A DNA stretch of 64,000 nt, from positions 34,748,066 to 34,812,065 of the forward strand of contig CM036765.1 of the NCBI GenBank assembly GCA_020796225.1. Direction: 5' to 3'. Positions within the stretch are counted from its first letter, which is position 1. Each line of letters starts with the position of its first letter. This DNA is from Arion vulgaris (Eukaryota > Mollusca > Gastropoda > Stylommatophora > Arionidae). This document shows, in pieces, positions 52,380 through 63,314 of the stretch. The position numbers and the translations under genes were made by a program. The notes beneath the pieces are model-generated. The model had not been told where the DNA came from. It made no database searches and saw only the letters and a list, made by a program, of their open reading frames with translations.

Positions 52380-53140
52380 TATGTAACTAATACATAGTCT
52401 CTGTAACACTTATATTCGAAAGCGTTCTTCGCTCCAGTTCTGCTTTGATCATCCAACTCTCACAACCGTATAAAAGAATGGATAGCACCAGCGATCTGTA
52501 TTACTGATTTTGCCATGGTACTGTTTGCTTTTCCACATCACTTTAGCTGAGACCTACTGAACCCATCTCAAGTCTTGACTTGATCCCTGTACAGAGTTAC
52601 CATCAATGCATATGTAGGACCGAGGTATTTAAAGGTTTCCACTTCTCCAGCTTTTGTCCGTTTAGCAGATATTGGTGTGCTCATGTTGTTGTCCTATTCA
52701 CCAGTATCTACTTTTTCTGTGTTAATTTCATTCCATATTTTCTGCTCACTGTCTCTAATTTTGAGGTTAATTTTGTAATTCTTCTTCAGTGCCTGCATAA
52801 GGTCAATATCATCGGCAAATCGTAGTATCACAAAGAGTCGACCGTGGTTATTGATGTTTGATAGTCTTCAGTGTCTCCTGCATAATTGTTCTAGGTTATA
52901 TTTGAAAAACACTGGTGATATATGCACCTGACAGACTCACATTTGTTCTAAAAATTCTCCAATGTCAGTATTTCAGATACTGCACTGCTGCCTGCAAAAG
53001 TGCTTTGATTGTATCTATTATGTCAGTATCAAAATTTAATTTTCTCATTATGTTCCCAGCCCTCTGCAAACAGGTCAACACCTTGGAAAATCAATGAAAT
53101 TGTAACAGGTCCGTTGATATTGTAGATGTTTTTCAGTTTG
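52380..53140 (-). pseudogene. LINE reverse transcriptase C-terminal half
   Basis: On the minus strand LRFADDIDLMQALKK (FADD active site, about 52795-52840), EINTEKVDT, TFKYLG and a thumb region (FIRLCELDDQSRTGAK) are readable in mixed frames. It lies upstream of the first visible POLR1G exon, opposite strand. Confidence 0.8.
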
Positions 53141-53614
53141 TTCCGTAGTGCTTCTGTGTTATAGTATGATGACTCATTTTATTCTTTAGAAAAATGTCAA
53201 AATTGAGCTATACCATAAAAAATACTTCACAGTGCTTGATTTGACTTTGTAGTTTTAAAAAACAGTTAAACACTCCGCTAATTATTAATTGAAATCTTTG
53301 ATTTTCTCTCAGATTATTGAGTATTTTTGCAAGCTGCAGAAAACTTATCTATCAAAAACGGTAGAATCATAAGAATGAGGTAAGATTAGGTTGACAGTTG
53401 CTATTGAACATATTTTACTCTGAGATTTATGTGCTATTTTTATTGCCTCTGTAGTTTGTCAAAGCAATTTGAAACTACTTATTAAGAAAGTAGTCAATAT
53501 TCTATAAATGATTTAAAAGGTCTTATGTTTTTCATCATGTTGAGTCCTTTTAAGCAAGCATATCCATTCTCATTTATTTTGGTCATATTTTGTGTGTATA
53601 ATATAATGTGTAAG
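53141..53614. other. Intergenic, nothing recognised
   Basis: AT-rich; no exon or family recognised. Confidence 0.35.
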
Positions 53615-53830
53615 CATCTGTAGCTTAAGCAGTAGTGAGCTCAATCACAACCCAAGTGTACCTGGTTGAAACTCCGCAACAAGCAGTTTGGAAGCAAATT
53701 TTTCAATTGGAATTTTAGGACGTAAAATAGACCCCACCGTTCAGAAAGCTACTGAATGTTTAAGTGATGCCTAGAAAATTGAAGACTTGTTTACTGTGGT
53801 TGATGGCGAAGTCCTGTAAAGGATATGCTA
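53615..53830 (+). mobile_element. tRNA-derived SINE K copy
   Basis: Box-A-like GTAGCTTAAGCAGTAGTG, box-B-like GGTTGAAACTCC, body GCAGTTTGGAAGCAAATTT, CCCACCGTTCAGAAAGCTAC and AGTCCTGTAAAGGATATGC. Confidence 0.82.
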
Positions 53831-53844
53831 GGATTTTCATTTTC

Positions 53845-54065
53845 AATATATTCTGTATTAAAGCATCCAATGTTGAACTGCAGTTAAGCTCTGACTAGAC
53901 AATATATTCTGTATTAAAGCATCCAATGTTGAACTGCAGTTAGCCTGACTAGACAATATATTCTGTATTAAAGCATCCAATGTTGAACTGCAGTTAGCTC
54001 TGACTAGACAATATATTCTGTATTAAGCATCAATGTTGAACTGCAGTTAACTCTGACTGACAAAT
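53845..54065. repeat. Four-copy ~56-bp tandem repeat
   Basis: Four units of ATATTCTGTATTAAAGCATC plus CAATGTTGAACTGCAGTTA and CTCTGACTAGACA. Units differ by a few deletions. Confidence 0.95.
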
Positions 54066-54529
54066 ATATGACGACACAAGTAATGCAGATATCACTGCCT
54101 GTAAATTATACCAAAAAAGAGATTTGACCGTTTTCCATACAACTTGCTCGGCCTAGTTCTCTCAGGATGCTCTGTACAATCAAAGCGCACATGAAAGAAT
54201 AATAATTATGAGCTATGGCGATGCCGCCTAATTTTACTCTAACTGAAAACTGCTGGGTGTTCATTGCCATCTGAGTAGATTATGGAACTATTTGTACTGG
54301 AAATTAAAACCCTGTAAGTTGGTGATTAAATTAAATTTACTGCCACTGTGATGCTATACTGACTTTAGATATGTTTTACATGCACTTGTTTTTATACAAG
54401 TTTATCTAGATTGTTTAATTTGAATGTGAAAAAAAATGTGTCTATGTTTGTTAGTTATTGTTTTTCATGATTTTATTGACTAAAGCAAGCAATGACTGCT
54501 GGTTTTATAGCGGCATATGATTTACTGTA

Positions 54530-54800
54530 TTATACTTCTTCCATTCACCCTTTGTCACTAGGGAGGCATAGGTCTGCAACCAAGGCCTTCCAAGCCTGCC
54601 TATCCAAGGCCATATTTTACCAGATCCCTCCATTCTCTCCCCATTTTCTTGAATTCTGCCTCCAACTCCCGTCTCCAGGTGTTCCTGGGTCTTTCCTTAC
54701 CTCTGTTGCCCTGGGGTTCCATCAGAGAGCCTGTCTCGTATTGCTGTCAGGGAGTTTCTTCCGGTCACTTCAGAAGTCCCTCCTTGTGGGGTCCTTCTTC
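54530..54800 (-). pseudogene. LINE end fragment
   Basis: The same LINE end as 41170-41640 (CATTCTCTCCCCATTTTCTT, then GGGTTCCATCAGAGAGCCTG), in the same orientation. It ends where SINE E begins. Confidence 0.72.
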
Positions 54801-54960
54801 TTCGGTTGTAGTTTCTGTAGCTATCTAGTGTTTTTTTTACGGGGTGGGGTAGCTAGCCCCACGTCCAACCTCCTTTGTCGCCTCTTACGACATGCATGGC
54901 AGTTAACAGTGGTTCTATTCTTTATGCCCCTAATTTAGGCCCCAGGTAACCACTCAGACA
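54800..54960 (-). mobile_element. SINE E copy
   Basis: The reverse complement has the D/C-type head (GGTTACCTGGGGCCTAAATT, ATGCATGTCGTAAGAGGCGA) joined to GGACGTGGGGCTAGCTACC, CACTAGATAGCTACAGAAAC and a GAAGAAGGA tail. It lies just upstream of the 54998 exon acceptor. Confidence 0.85.
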
Positions 54961-54997
54961 TGTATTATGCTATAATTTAATCATTAATTCTTTTCAG

Positions 54998-55097
54998 CTG
55001 TGAAATTCCAGCAGACTTCAAAGAAGAAAATCAGCTGCTGCTTGACTTGTCTGAGTCAGATAATGCTGATGTGTATCTTATTAGAGTACCGAAAGGG
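54998..55097 (+). CDS. POLR1G: POLR1G-like exon (first visible)
   Basis: Acceptor ATTCTTTTCAG, donor GTCAGT. 100 bp; encodes CEIPADFKEENQLLLDLS, then DVYLIRVPKG. Ends in phase 0. Confidence 0.65.
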
Positions 55098-58000
55098 GTC
55101 AGTAGCTTTTGGTATTATTGTAAAAATGTATTATTTTCACAATATCCTAAGTTTAAATTTGACAGAACAATTAGTTTACTGAAACAATATCTAAGTAGTT
55201 TTAATTAATTAAGTAGAATAAATACAAGATGCTTACGACCAGTATTGGATTGTAAGATGTGAACATGGGGTACTCTAGACAAAAGTAACATTCACAAGAT
55301 ATTTTGGAGAGAACTCTAGAGTTTTAGAAATATAACAAGAATGAGAACAAACCAATATAATCGACAACGGTGAAAAGAACAGTATGCAATGTATGATGGT
55401 CACTCTGTTTCCTTAATGAAGAATACATACACGATACAATGTGTAGGTATACACAAATGGAGCAGTAGAGAATGGAGGAGCAGGAGTTTACATGGAATAC
55501 CCAAACAACATTAGAGATACGATCAAAGCACCAATGTGGAAATTCTGTCATAACTAAAATTGATATTGAATGCTCGCGATCACCGCCCAGAACGATGTAC
55601 CAGATTTCCCCATAAATTCTATTCATGTGGAAATCTGATTCATGCAGTCTTAGCATTGGGGAGACGTAGTGATCTTGTGTGTGCTTGTTTTAAGGCACTT
55701 TGTAAGCTGATATTCATTTTCATAAGGCTGTGCGCCAGAGTGGTTACGGGGCCCAAATTTGGGGTGTAAAGAATAGAACCACTGTTACCTGCCACACATG
55801 TCGTAAGAGGCGACTAAGGGGGTTTGGATGAAATCGGATGCATGTGTCCTAAATGTGCAGAAGTCTATGCATTTAGGGGCCTACTAAACCAATGTGCAAC
55901 ATATACACATTCTTGGCAAGATCAAACATATCACAAAGAGTGATTAAAGTTGGTCGTAAGAACGAACGCAAAGAAGAAGAAGAAGAAGATAAGGCTGTAC
56001 TTGATGCAGTCGCTCCATCTTTGTGTGGTCTTCCTCTTGCTTTGTACTCGTTATACTTTTTCTATGTGGCTCTCTGTGGTAGGCGATACTAGGGCATTCT
56101 TGTCAGGTGTCCAAACCATTTAATCTGTTGTTCTGTTATGAATTGCAAGACTGGTTTCACATCCAGTCTTCTTCTGATTTTTAATTATGTCTCTTGTCAC
56201 TCCTACAGCTCTCCTAAGACGCCTCATCTCCTTTGTTATGATTTTCCACTCATTAGCTGCTGTTATTGGCTATGTTTGACACTGGTAACATAGTGTTGGC
56301 CAGAAAATCATTCTTATAAGATTTGCTTTAGTTTTTAGCTGTATCTCTTTATGTGACAACAGTGGTGATAACTGCGGCAGTTCCTGGCTAGCTTTTGGGC
56401 ATCAATTGCTGATTTCGCTATAGATACTTCCGTGAAAATTGCCTCATTGGTTTTGTTTCTGCGTTCTGGAGTTTTATTGTAAGGTTTTCTGGTTGTCTAC
56501 TTATTGCAATTGTCTCTGACCTTATATTTATTTTCATGTTGTAACTACGTTCAAATGGTTCTGGAGAGTTTCTTCGTTTTCTGCAACCAATAATTAAGCT
56601 GTCATAATTGTGATGCAGAAATTCAGACTATAAAGGTGACAACTGAGAAATTGTTGAACACCAAACCAGTTGTATTTTTGATAAATAGAAATCAGTAAGT
56701 ATTTCACGCAAGTGGTTACCGGGCCCAAATTTTGGGTGTAAAGAATAGAACCACTGTTACCTGCCATGCATGTCATAAGAGGCGACTAAGCAGGTTTGGC
56801 TGAAATCGGATGCATTTGTCCTGAACTTGTAGAAGTCTATGCATTTTGGGGCCTACCAAACCAACGTGCAACGTATACACGTTCTTGGCAAAGATCAAAC
56901 ATATCACAAAGCGATTAAGAACGGAGGCAAAGAATCAAATTAAGTACTTCAGTTCGGAATGCCATGTCTACAAGCAAATTGTCTCAAATTAAAAGAGGAA
57001 CACTATTGGATAGCTATGATCTAGACATCAGGAGCTCCAAAATGGCCTGTGCCATTGAAGATTCAATTACAGGAGTCACAGAGCATTAGCATAGATAACA
57101 TAGACGTTGGCGTGCAATAAAAACATGATTAAAATAATTTTTGTGTTATCATTCATGAATATTTGTCAAGCAGATAAGGCAATGTTTATATTCACTTCTT
57201 ACTTTCTCTTTTCTTTCAAGTTTGACATTTCAAAGTTGCATGGAAATGAATTTTCTGCCGGTGAAATTAAAGAAATAAAGGTAAGTAACAATGCAAGATT
57301 TATGTGTGACACATTAGTTACTCATGGCTTTCATTTTTAGCAAGCAATAATTGATTGTTGGAAGTTTTACTATATTTCTCTGCTGCTGATGGCTTCTGCA
57401 AGTGTCAGAAATTGTAGTATTAAGTATATACCCAAATGTTGTCAAAGCCGTCCGAGTGGTTACCGGGGCCCAAATTTGGGGTGTAAAGAATAGAACCACA
57501 TAGAACCATAGGAGGTTTGGATGAAATCGGATGCATGTGTCCTAAATGTATAGAAGTCTTATGTGTTTAGGAGCCTACCAAACCAATGTGCAACGTATAC
57601 ACGTTCTTGGCAAAGATCAAACATATCACAAAGCGTGATTAAAATTGGTCGTAAAGAACGAATGCAAAGAAGAAGAGTTGTCAAAGCTGAGATTTGAGTT
57701 GAGGATAAGCTTTCAGCTCCAGCTAAATTCTTTTGAGACATGTTCTCAAATAGCCTCAGACAGCATAGTTCAACTATTGGCGCTCTGTCGTGTAATGAAA
57801 AACAGTTTTAGGCAATATGTGTCACTAGGTTTTGCCCGTGACAATGCAGGAGAGATGATCACTTTCCTGCACCCTGAGGACATTCTATAGAGCAAAAGTA
57901 AAGTCTGTAGTAGAGATGTGAGCCAAGTCATTGTATGAAAATTGATGCTAACAATATATCATCATGTTTCTGTCCTTCTGCGGAAAGAGGCGTTGCATTT

Positions 58001-60940
58001 TATCATGTATTATTGTCTCCCTTTATACCTCACATGCTATCATTTATGTTATAAGTTTTTGCTTTGTCATCAACACTTCTTCTATTCCTTAACTTTCTGA
58101 GTAGGGGAGGTTCATTGCTGCAGATATCACCAGCTCCAGTCATCTCTGCTCTTAGCTGTCTCTTCCTAATTGTTGACTTAAGTACTTCTGGGTCTACTGT
58201 AATGTTATCTTTCCATTGCTTTCTTGCTCTTTCTCGTGGTCTCTTGTCCATCTTTTTTGTATATGCAATTTTAAGCTCTCTATTCTATGGCATTCTTTCA
58301 GTATGCCCAGTCATCGTATTCTATTAAGCTACATGGTGGTGGTAATTTGAAATAAAAAGGGTCTAAAGTCAAAGAATTGACTTCATTGCACAGGGTTTTA
58401 CCCCATATAGCTCAGCTCCTCTCCACAGAAGTGGCTTGCCACCTGCCGAAAGCATTGCATGAACTCCGTAGCTCCATCAACAATCCTAAGGGTCTCTGGA
58501 AAAAATGTACTTGTGAACAGAACCATGCAGTTCGAATTCAAACCCACGACCTTCGGAACATATGTCAAAGACTTAGCCTCAGAGACCCCTGTTATCTACT
58601 AATTACTGCTATTTTCTGAGGAACTAGTAATATGGATCATTTGTCTGATGTTCTACTTCTCCATTTATTGTGCATTTTCCTCTCATTTGGGACCCTCGCT
58701 GGTGCTATGGAGTTCGTGCACTGCAGCAGAGATCTTCCTGTGTAAGAAAGAGATCGGAGCACACATGGTTACTCACCGAAGTACAATGATGATGGTCCAA
58801 TCAATCAGTCATTTTACTCTGATAAATCTGCCTCTTCATAGTTTATGCTGGTATCAGATTGTCATAGTTTATTATTTGATATTTCAACTGTTTACATTGA
58901 TTGGTTTTAATTGCTTTTCCTATATTTCACAAAATGTTTTAAAACTGTCTGTATTTTAACCAGGCTGAAGTAGGGACAAACCAGCTAACTTCTGTCTATG
59001 AATTGAGTGCATTCGATGGAGAGGTGTGTATAAGTGAATTTTATTTATTAATATATATTTTTTTCATGAACTGTTTGAGTGAAGTAGCGTAACTTCGTTC
59101 TCATAATGGTTTAACTATTGCTAGATGAATTTTCAGAATATTTTATGTACTTTATTATATTAATGTTTGTATTTGATCAACAACTTGTTGACTATATTGT
59201 CTACATAAAGAAATTTAGTATCAAAATGTTCAGAAATAGACGGGTAAATGAATCGAGAAGTGTAGTTTTTACATATATGTACTTGCTTCTTATCTAATAA
59301 GAACTGAGAGGACAAAAATAAAAAGAATGTAAAAATGTATTAACTTTATCACGTAGACCATAAATTTTGAATTATAATCCACTTAGTTTAAAATACAACA
59401 CATCTGTATATATTTACAAGATTACTGTACTTGATAGCACATATTGAATTATTCGTACAAGTGAAAAATATAAACACTTTTTATGACGGAAGGCTGTTAA
59501 AAAAACACCATTACTCGAAAATGATCTTGTGGATAGATAAACCGCTTTCATTTTTGATGGCCCTGTGATAAACTGCTGATAATAGGGAAGTTTATGTCAT
59601 ATTTTCTGAAATCTTATTAGACTTAACACAGACACTCCATAAAGTTGGTCAAGTAGTAGCATGTACCTTGTGGAATGTCACTTTCATCACAGACTGCGTA
59701 AATGAAACAGCAGACCAACTGGTCAAGGAAGGTGCTGCAGGATAGCAACCGGATGTGCCAGTTACCTACCACCAAAAGAAAAGGATGATTAAATCAATCA
59801 GAAAGCTTCAAATACCAACACGAGATGATTACTATATTAGCAGATTGGAACATGTTGTCATTCTGCGCCTTAGAACAGGACACAATCGGCTCACAACCAC
59901 ATGTATACAAAATTCAGGATTGGCAATTCAGCCATGTGGACAGGCATATCAGACTGCAGAGTACATACGTCTTCTTCTTGCGTTGTTCTTTACGACCAAT
60001 TTTAATCACTCTTTGTGATATGTTTGATCTTTGCCAAGAACGTGTATACGTTGCACATTGGTTTGGTAGGCCCCTAAACGCATATATTTCGACACGTTTA
60101 GGACATGTGCATCCGATTTCAGCCAAACCTCCTTAGTCGCCTCTTCGACATGCGTGGCAGGTAACAGTGGTTCTATTCTTTACACCCCAAATTTGGGCCC
60201 GGTAACCACTCGGTCGAGTACATACTTCAAGACTGCCCCAAATATGATATACTGAGGCAAACTCACTGGCCTAATGAAACAACACTCGACATAAAACTAC
60301 ACAGACCTCTGTGTGAGCTACAAAAGACAAAGTTTATACAAGAGACAATGTTAAATATATAGACACTATTTCAAGCAAATGAAAGGAAGGATTACAAACT
60401 GCCTAAAAAACTCTGTCACTTGCTAGTTCTCTTGCCTCCTCCAGCATCATGTTAACAGTTTCTTTGATGTTCTGCTGCCACCTTCATCTTGGTTGTCCCC
60501 TGCCTCGTACTTCAGAAATCATGTCTTCCATTACCGTTCTCTCCAAACCACTGTGACGTTTAAAGTCGCCAAAATATTTCATCTTTCTGGGACATGATGT
60601 TATTTATGAGCCCCTCGATATGCAGGTCTTTTTTTCTTTCTTTTCTCTGTTCAGGATGTTCTAAGAACTTTTTTGTAACACTGTGTTTCAAAATAAAGTT
60701 GGTATCGGTCACTTAATGACACATGCATATACGCTCTGAGCCATTACCAGTGACCTACTGGGCAAGAAGAGTGAAGACATCTGTAGATGTGTGTGTTTTG
60801 TAAGAGGACAATGTTTGGGGATATATAACAATTAGTGTAAATTTTGAAGATTGCACAAATTTGTACAAACGTTTGTTTTTTTCCTCAGGGACTTGATGTC
60901 TCACCACTAATTAAGTCAAGAGAAACATCTGCCACATTAG
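54998..60940 (+). CDS. POLR1G: RNA polymerase I subunit RPA34/POLR1G-like gene (4 exons seen)
   Basis: Exons 54998-55097, 57221-57280, 58964-59023 and 60889-60940 have good acceptors and donors and compatible phases (first starts after one base, the next joins are phase 0). The joined translation runs F-rich start CEIPADFKEENQ, then DVYLIRVPKG | FDISKLHGNEFSAGEIKEIK | AEVGTNQL...YELSAFDGE | GLDVSPLI...ATL. It aligns without gaps to the conserved core of RPA34 proteins (E.WLI.AP..F.....NG......G.QI..G). RPA34 with RPA49 forms a TFIIF-like dimer on RNA polymerase I in the nucleolus. The first coding exon and the Lys-rich C-terminus are not found here. Introns hold three SINE D copies, LINE and SINE B debris. 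Confidence 0.65.
55732..55988 (+). mobile_element. SINE D, full length with 10-bp TSD
   Basis: Flanked by ATAAGGCTGT (55722-55731, 55989-55998). 5' end GCGCCAGAGTGGTTACGGGG; core CATGTCGTAAGAGGCGACTA; tail CGAACGCAAAGAAGAAGAAG. The GAGTGGTTAC head resembles a tRNA-Ser/Leu box A; no clear box B. Confidence 0.93.
55999..56590 (-). pseudogene. LINE C-terminal region
   Basis: On the minus strand, pieces of a LINE thumb/C-terminus follow each other: a block with MKINIRSETIAI near 56510-56540, a K..L.W..+..C.P.L..L segment, and an arginine-rich end near 56030-56200. The SINE D at 55732-55988 inserted just beside it. Frames are broken. Confidence 0.55.
56705..56935 (+). mobile_element. SINE D copy
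   Basis: Head AAGTGGTTACCGGGCCCAAA, core GCATGTCATAAGAGGCGACT, body GGGCCTACCAAACCAACGTG and tail CACAAAGCGATTAAGAACGG without the GAA run. Confidence 0.9.
57221..57280 (+). CDS. POLR1G: POLR1G-like exon
   Basis: Acceptor TTTCTTTCAAG and donor GTAAGT; 60 bp, phase 0 to 0; encodes FDISKLHGNEFSAGEIKEIK. Confidence 0.65.
57449..57676 (+). mobile_element. SINE D with 11-bp TSD
   Basis: Flanked by GTTGTCAAAGC (57438-57448, 57677-57687). Head CGTCCGAGTGGTTACCGGGG. An internal deletion removed most of the CGTAAGAGG core. Tail AATGCAAAGAAGAA. Confidence 0.93.
58030..58320 (-). pseudogene. LINE C-terminal fragment
   Basis: Open frame on the minus strand: KMDKRPRERARKQWKDNITV, then EVLKSTIRKRQLRAEM and GAGDICSNEPPLLRKLRNRR. 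The GRP.KRW.D-type step is that of LINE C-termini. Confidence 0.6.
58360..58595 (-). mobile_element. tRNA-derived SINE B copy
   Basis: Left GGGTCTAAAGTCAAAGAATT, middle GGGTCTCTGGAAAAAATG, right head with box B GGTTTGAATTCG on the minus strand. Nearly full length. Confidence 0.85.
58680..58800 (+). mobile_element. SINE A 3' fragment
   Basis: GGGACCCTCGCTGGTGC, GAGATCTTCCTGTGTAAGAA and GGTTACTCACCGAAGTACAA are the reverse complement of the left part of other A copies, so this 3' part lies on the plus strand. Confidence 0.8.
58801..58963 (+). other. POLR1G-like intron, nothing recognised
   Basis: Pyrimidine-rich toward the acceptor at 58963; no repeat recognised. Confidence 0.4.
58964..59023 (+). 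CDS. POLR1G: POLR1G-like exon
   Basis: Acceptor TTTTAACCAG and donor GTGTGT; 60 bp, phase 0 to 0; encodes AEVGTNQLTSVYELSAFDGE. Confidence 0.65.
59024..59639. other. POLR1G-like intron, nothing recognised
   Basis: AT-rich, no family recognised. Confidence 0.4.
59640..60365 (+). pseudogene. RNase H LINE 3' end interrupted by SINE D
   Basis: Encodes NETADQLVKEGAAG (last RNase H block), then KKRMIKSIRKLQIPTRDDYY, VVILRLRTGHNRLTTTCIQ, CGQAYQTAEYI; after the SINE it continues LQDCPKYDILRQTHWPNETT, LDIKLHRPLCELQKTKFIQE and a stop. This is the C-terminal zinc-binding-like region (C..A.QT.EHILQDCP) of a LINE family also at 33985-34205. Removal of the SINE restores an almost continuous frame. Confidence 0.88.
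59969..60215 (-). mobile_element. SINE D, full length with 10-bp TSD
   Basis: Flanked by GAGTACATAC (59959-59968, 60216-60225). 247 bp; on the minus strand it starts GACCGAGTGGTTACCGGGCC and ends CGCAAGAAGAAGACG. This copy defines both ends of the family. Confidence 0.95.
60400..60695 (-). pseudogene. LINE J C-terminal fragment
   Basis: Reverse complement of the LINE J end (TTATTTATGAGCCCCTCGAT, CAAACCACTGTGACGTTTAA, CTCTTGCCTCCTCCAGCATC). Stops and deletions present. Confidence 0.75.
60889..60940 (+). CDS. POLR1G: POLR1G-like exon (last visible)
   Basis: Acceptor TTTTTTCCTCAG and donor GTATGA; 52 bp, phase 0 to 1; encodes GLDVSPLIKSRETSATL. The remaining exons lie beyond or were not recognised. 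Confidence 0.6.
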
Positions 60941-61370
60941 GTATGATAACAGTTGTAGAATGTGGAAGATATTAGTTATTTGTCAGTTTCTCCATTTACT
61001 TTCAAATTTCCACATTAATGGTTAACACAGGAAGCAGTCAGTTCTGACATTGTGTAAAGCTTTTAGGAAAGAGTGATGTGTTGCTTCATTCACTTTATGT
61101 TAGTCACATCTTTATCAGCTGTAAGGCTGTCATAGGACTGGTGCCACAGATCTGGTGTTCCAGTGTTTGTGTGTTATAGATCGTGTCTTAGCCGGTTGTA
61201 TGCTGTGCAGAACTGATAGTGTTTTTAGTATTTTCTTTTTTTGAAACCTCTTTAGTTCTTCTGCTTCAATGATACAGTGTCCTTGTCCTTCAGCCCAGTG
61301 TATTAAGTGCATTGAAGAACAGGGGTGTCAGCCACAGACACCAGTAAGTTTCCATAATTTCTGTGTATTC
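60941..61370. other. Presumed POLR1G-like intron, nothing firm
   Basis: No repeat recognised. The minus-strand ORF at 61130-61312 has no family resemblance. Confidence 0.35.
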
Positions 61371-61382
61371 ATGCAGGCATTC

Positions 61383-61560
61383 TTCTTCTGCGATCGTTCT
61401 TCACGGCCAATTTGATCATTCTTATTGTGATGTATAATTGGTCCACTGGCAAGAACGGAGTGATCTACGTCGGGACGATTGTGTGCCCATGGTGACTAGG
61501 CCCGCCCGTCCGGTTTCAGCCAGCTTTTGATTTACTAGGGTGAACTTCCCTAGGTACGAT
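61383..61560 (-). mobile_element. SINE C/D-like 3' module of the 18S-headed element
   Basis: The reverse complement contains CCTAGGGAAGTTCACCCTAG (like SINE C CCTAGGGAAGCTACCCTAG), TAAATCAAAAGC, GTTCTTGCC and GTGAAGAACGATCGCAGAAG (like SINE D CGTAAAGAACGAACGCAAAG). It combines the middle of C with the tail of D. Confidence 0.72.
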
Positions 61561-61600
61561 CCTTTCGGATCTACGCCTTTCGATCAACTTTGCCGTATAT

Positions 61601-61945
61601 TTGGGCTTTGTGATCTACGCCAGGACAGTGAGTTACGCTGCTTTACCCGTTCTGACTGAGAATATTTCTCGGGCTTGTCCTCGGACGGCGTCTTACTCGT
61701 ATAAAACACCGTGTAAAGTATCTGCCTTCGTCAATGTTCAGGACCCGGACTTCCTGTCTGATCCGTACATCGTCTGCCTTGCTTTACCGCACATTTTTGA
61801 GTTTGATCCGGAGAAGGAACATTCTCAGCCTTTTCTAGAGCGCGTTGATCGTGGCAATTTGCAATTAACCTCGAAAGGCACCGGCATGGGACCTAGTACA
61901 AACAATGTAGAGGGTCGTTTCAGTCGGCGCTATCAACGCAACTGA
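61601..61945 (+). other. Unassigned ORF inside the GC-rich body
   Basis: A 114-codon ORF on the plus strand (DPDFLSDPYIVCLALPHIFE, then EKEHSQPFLERVDRGNLQL) runs against the direction of the element. No family recognised. On the minus strand a shorter ORF (61996-62187) reads LVHNETTRPGKTVQGTVRLK, faintly like an arrestin-fold strand pattern; this is not enough for a call. Confidence 0.25.
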
Positions 61946-62666
61946 GGATTTTGCGCCGCCACCATCACCCGCTCCAGTTATTCCGGGGATGTTAGTTACA
62001 GCTGCAATCGAACCTTGCCCGGTTGCCCCAAGGCTGGCATTTCCTTAGGTATTTCCAACCTCAGTTCTTCGGGGGTGTTAATTTTTAATCGCACAGTACC
62101 TTGCACGGTTTTCCCAGGGCGGGTAGTTTCGTTATGCACTAAAACGCAACTTGTTCTTTTGCGCTCGGCAAACCTTGCCCAGTACATGTATCTGCACTAG
62201 GCCACCGATGCGGGGTCAGCCGTAATCTTCTCTCGTACCGACACGAGGGTAGACTTTTATTCATTACGGTCCTGTTTTATTTATTCTTGCCGACGGGCTG
62301 GCAATGTTTGCCCCTCCTCGGGCTTCGAGCTTTGCCCTACGTGGGCATACGTTTGGTCACTGGATGCACCTCTCAACCATGTCAGAGACGTTTCGTTGCT
62401 GTTTCTTTGCGTTCAGGGACTTGAGCAATATCTTGTTGGACATTGGTCAGGAGATTTGTGCATTTTGTTTATATGTATCTTTATTGCATTTCCTACTTGC
62501 ACTGCTACCACTACCAGTAGTTCTCCCCGATCCCTGCCCCTCTTTGCCAGACCGGAACCAGAGTCTGTTTCCAGGGTCACCTCGTGGAGGTTGGGGCAGG
62601 GTCTTGTAGCGCTCCCCTCGCTAACCCTGGCTCATGTTACCACCATAACCTCATGAGCCTTTGACC

Positions 62667-62801
62667 CCGATCGTGTCATCAATTGAACCTCGACTGATTT
62701 AATGAGCCATTCGCGGTTTCACCGTGAGACAGTGTGAACTTAGACATGCATGGCTTAATCTTTGAGACAAGCATATGACTACTGGCAGGATCAACCAGAT
62801 A
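62667..62801 (-). rRNA. 18S rRNA 5' end fragment (about 135 nt)
   Basis: The reverse complement starts TATCTGGTTGATCCTGCCAG, continues TAGTCATATGCTTGTCTCAA, AGATTAAGCCATGCATGTCT, AAGTTCACACTGTCTCACGG, TGAAACCGCGAATGGCTCAT and TAAATCAGTCGAGGTTC. These are the invariant first helices of eukaryotic 18S rRNA. After GAGGTTC agreement fades; GATGACACGATC may still be 18S. It is a fragment embedded in a retroposon, not a functional gene. Short ORFs predicted across it are spurious. Confidence 0.95.
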
Positions 62802-63314
62802 GCTGTCATGGACGAGACTGGGCCGACAATGCTCGGGGTAGGGAGACAGCGTTCTGTGCAGAGCGGATCCCGACGTCCCCTGCAAAAATGCGAAATTGAA
62901 GCGAAACGACAGAGCACTCGCTTCCCACAGATTTGCCGGCAAGACTTGCGCCTCGCCAAGCAAAGAACGACACGATGTTTCTACCTGCGGACCCACAAGC
63001 TCGTTGCAGGCCGGGCCTTTAACGAGACCCCGTCGAGCGCTTAAAATTTTAGACTGACTGTATCACATCGCGACCGAGAAACTCCGATATACGGACACAC
63101 ACACACCACCACCAATAAGGCCGCGAGCAGTCTTAATAGCAGACGCTACCATGTCCCTTATTCGCTGGGAGCCTCGTTCGCGTGAAAAAGCGAAGAGGCA
63201 CGCGCAGCCGTTAGAGACTATGCACGCAATTGGTTATCGACACTGGGGAACCGCGTTCGCTGACTGGCTCGCCCGTCCGGTTATTTTCAAAACGGGGAGG
63301 CACAGCCCAGAGAT
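62802..63314 (-). other. Probable 5' external transcribed spacer of rDNA
   Basis: This GC-rich, unique-looking sequence lies immediately upstream of the 18S start on the same strand and ends exactly at the target duplication. If the insert derives from a polymerase I transcript, its outer end (63314) marks the transcription start and this is the complete 5' ETS (~513 nt). The assignment is positional; I cannot compare it with the species' rDNA. Confidence 0.6.

Noticed and set aside
61321..61345. Additional POLR1G exon ending at a GTAAGT near 61343
   Set aside because: The upstream sequence has no acceptor with an open, family-like frame; the GTAAGT is probably chance.
62679..62996. Minus-strand ORFs of 86-105 codons across the 18S start
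   Set aside because: They overlap rRNA sequence and spacer; typical spurious ORFs in GC-rich rDNA.
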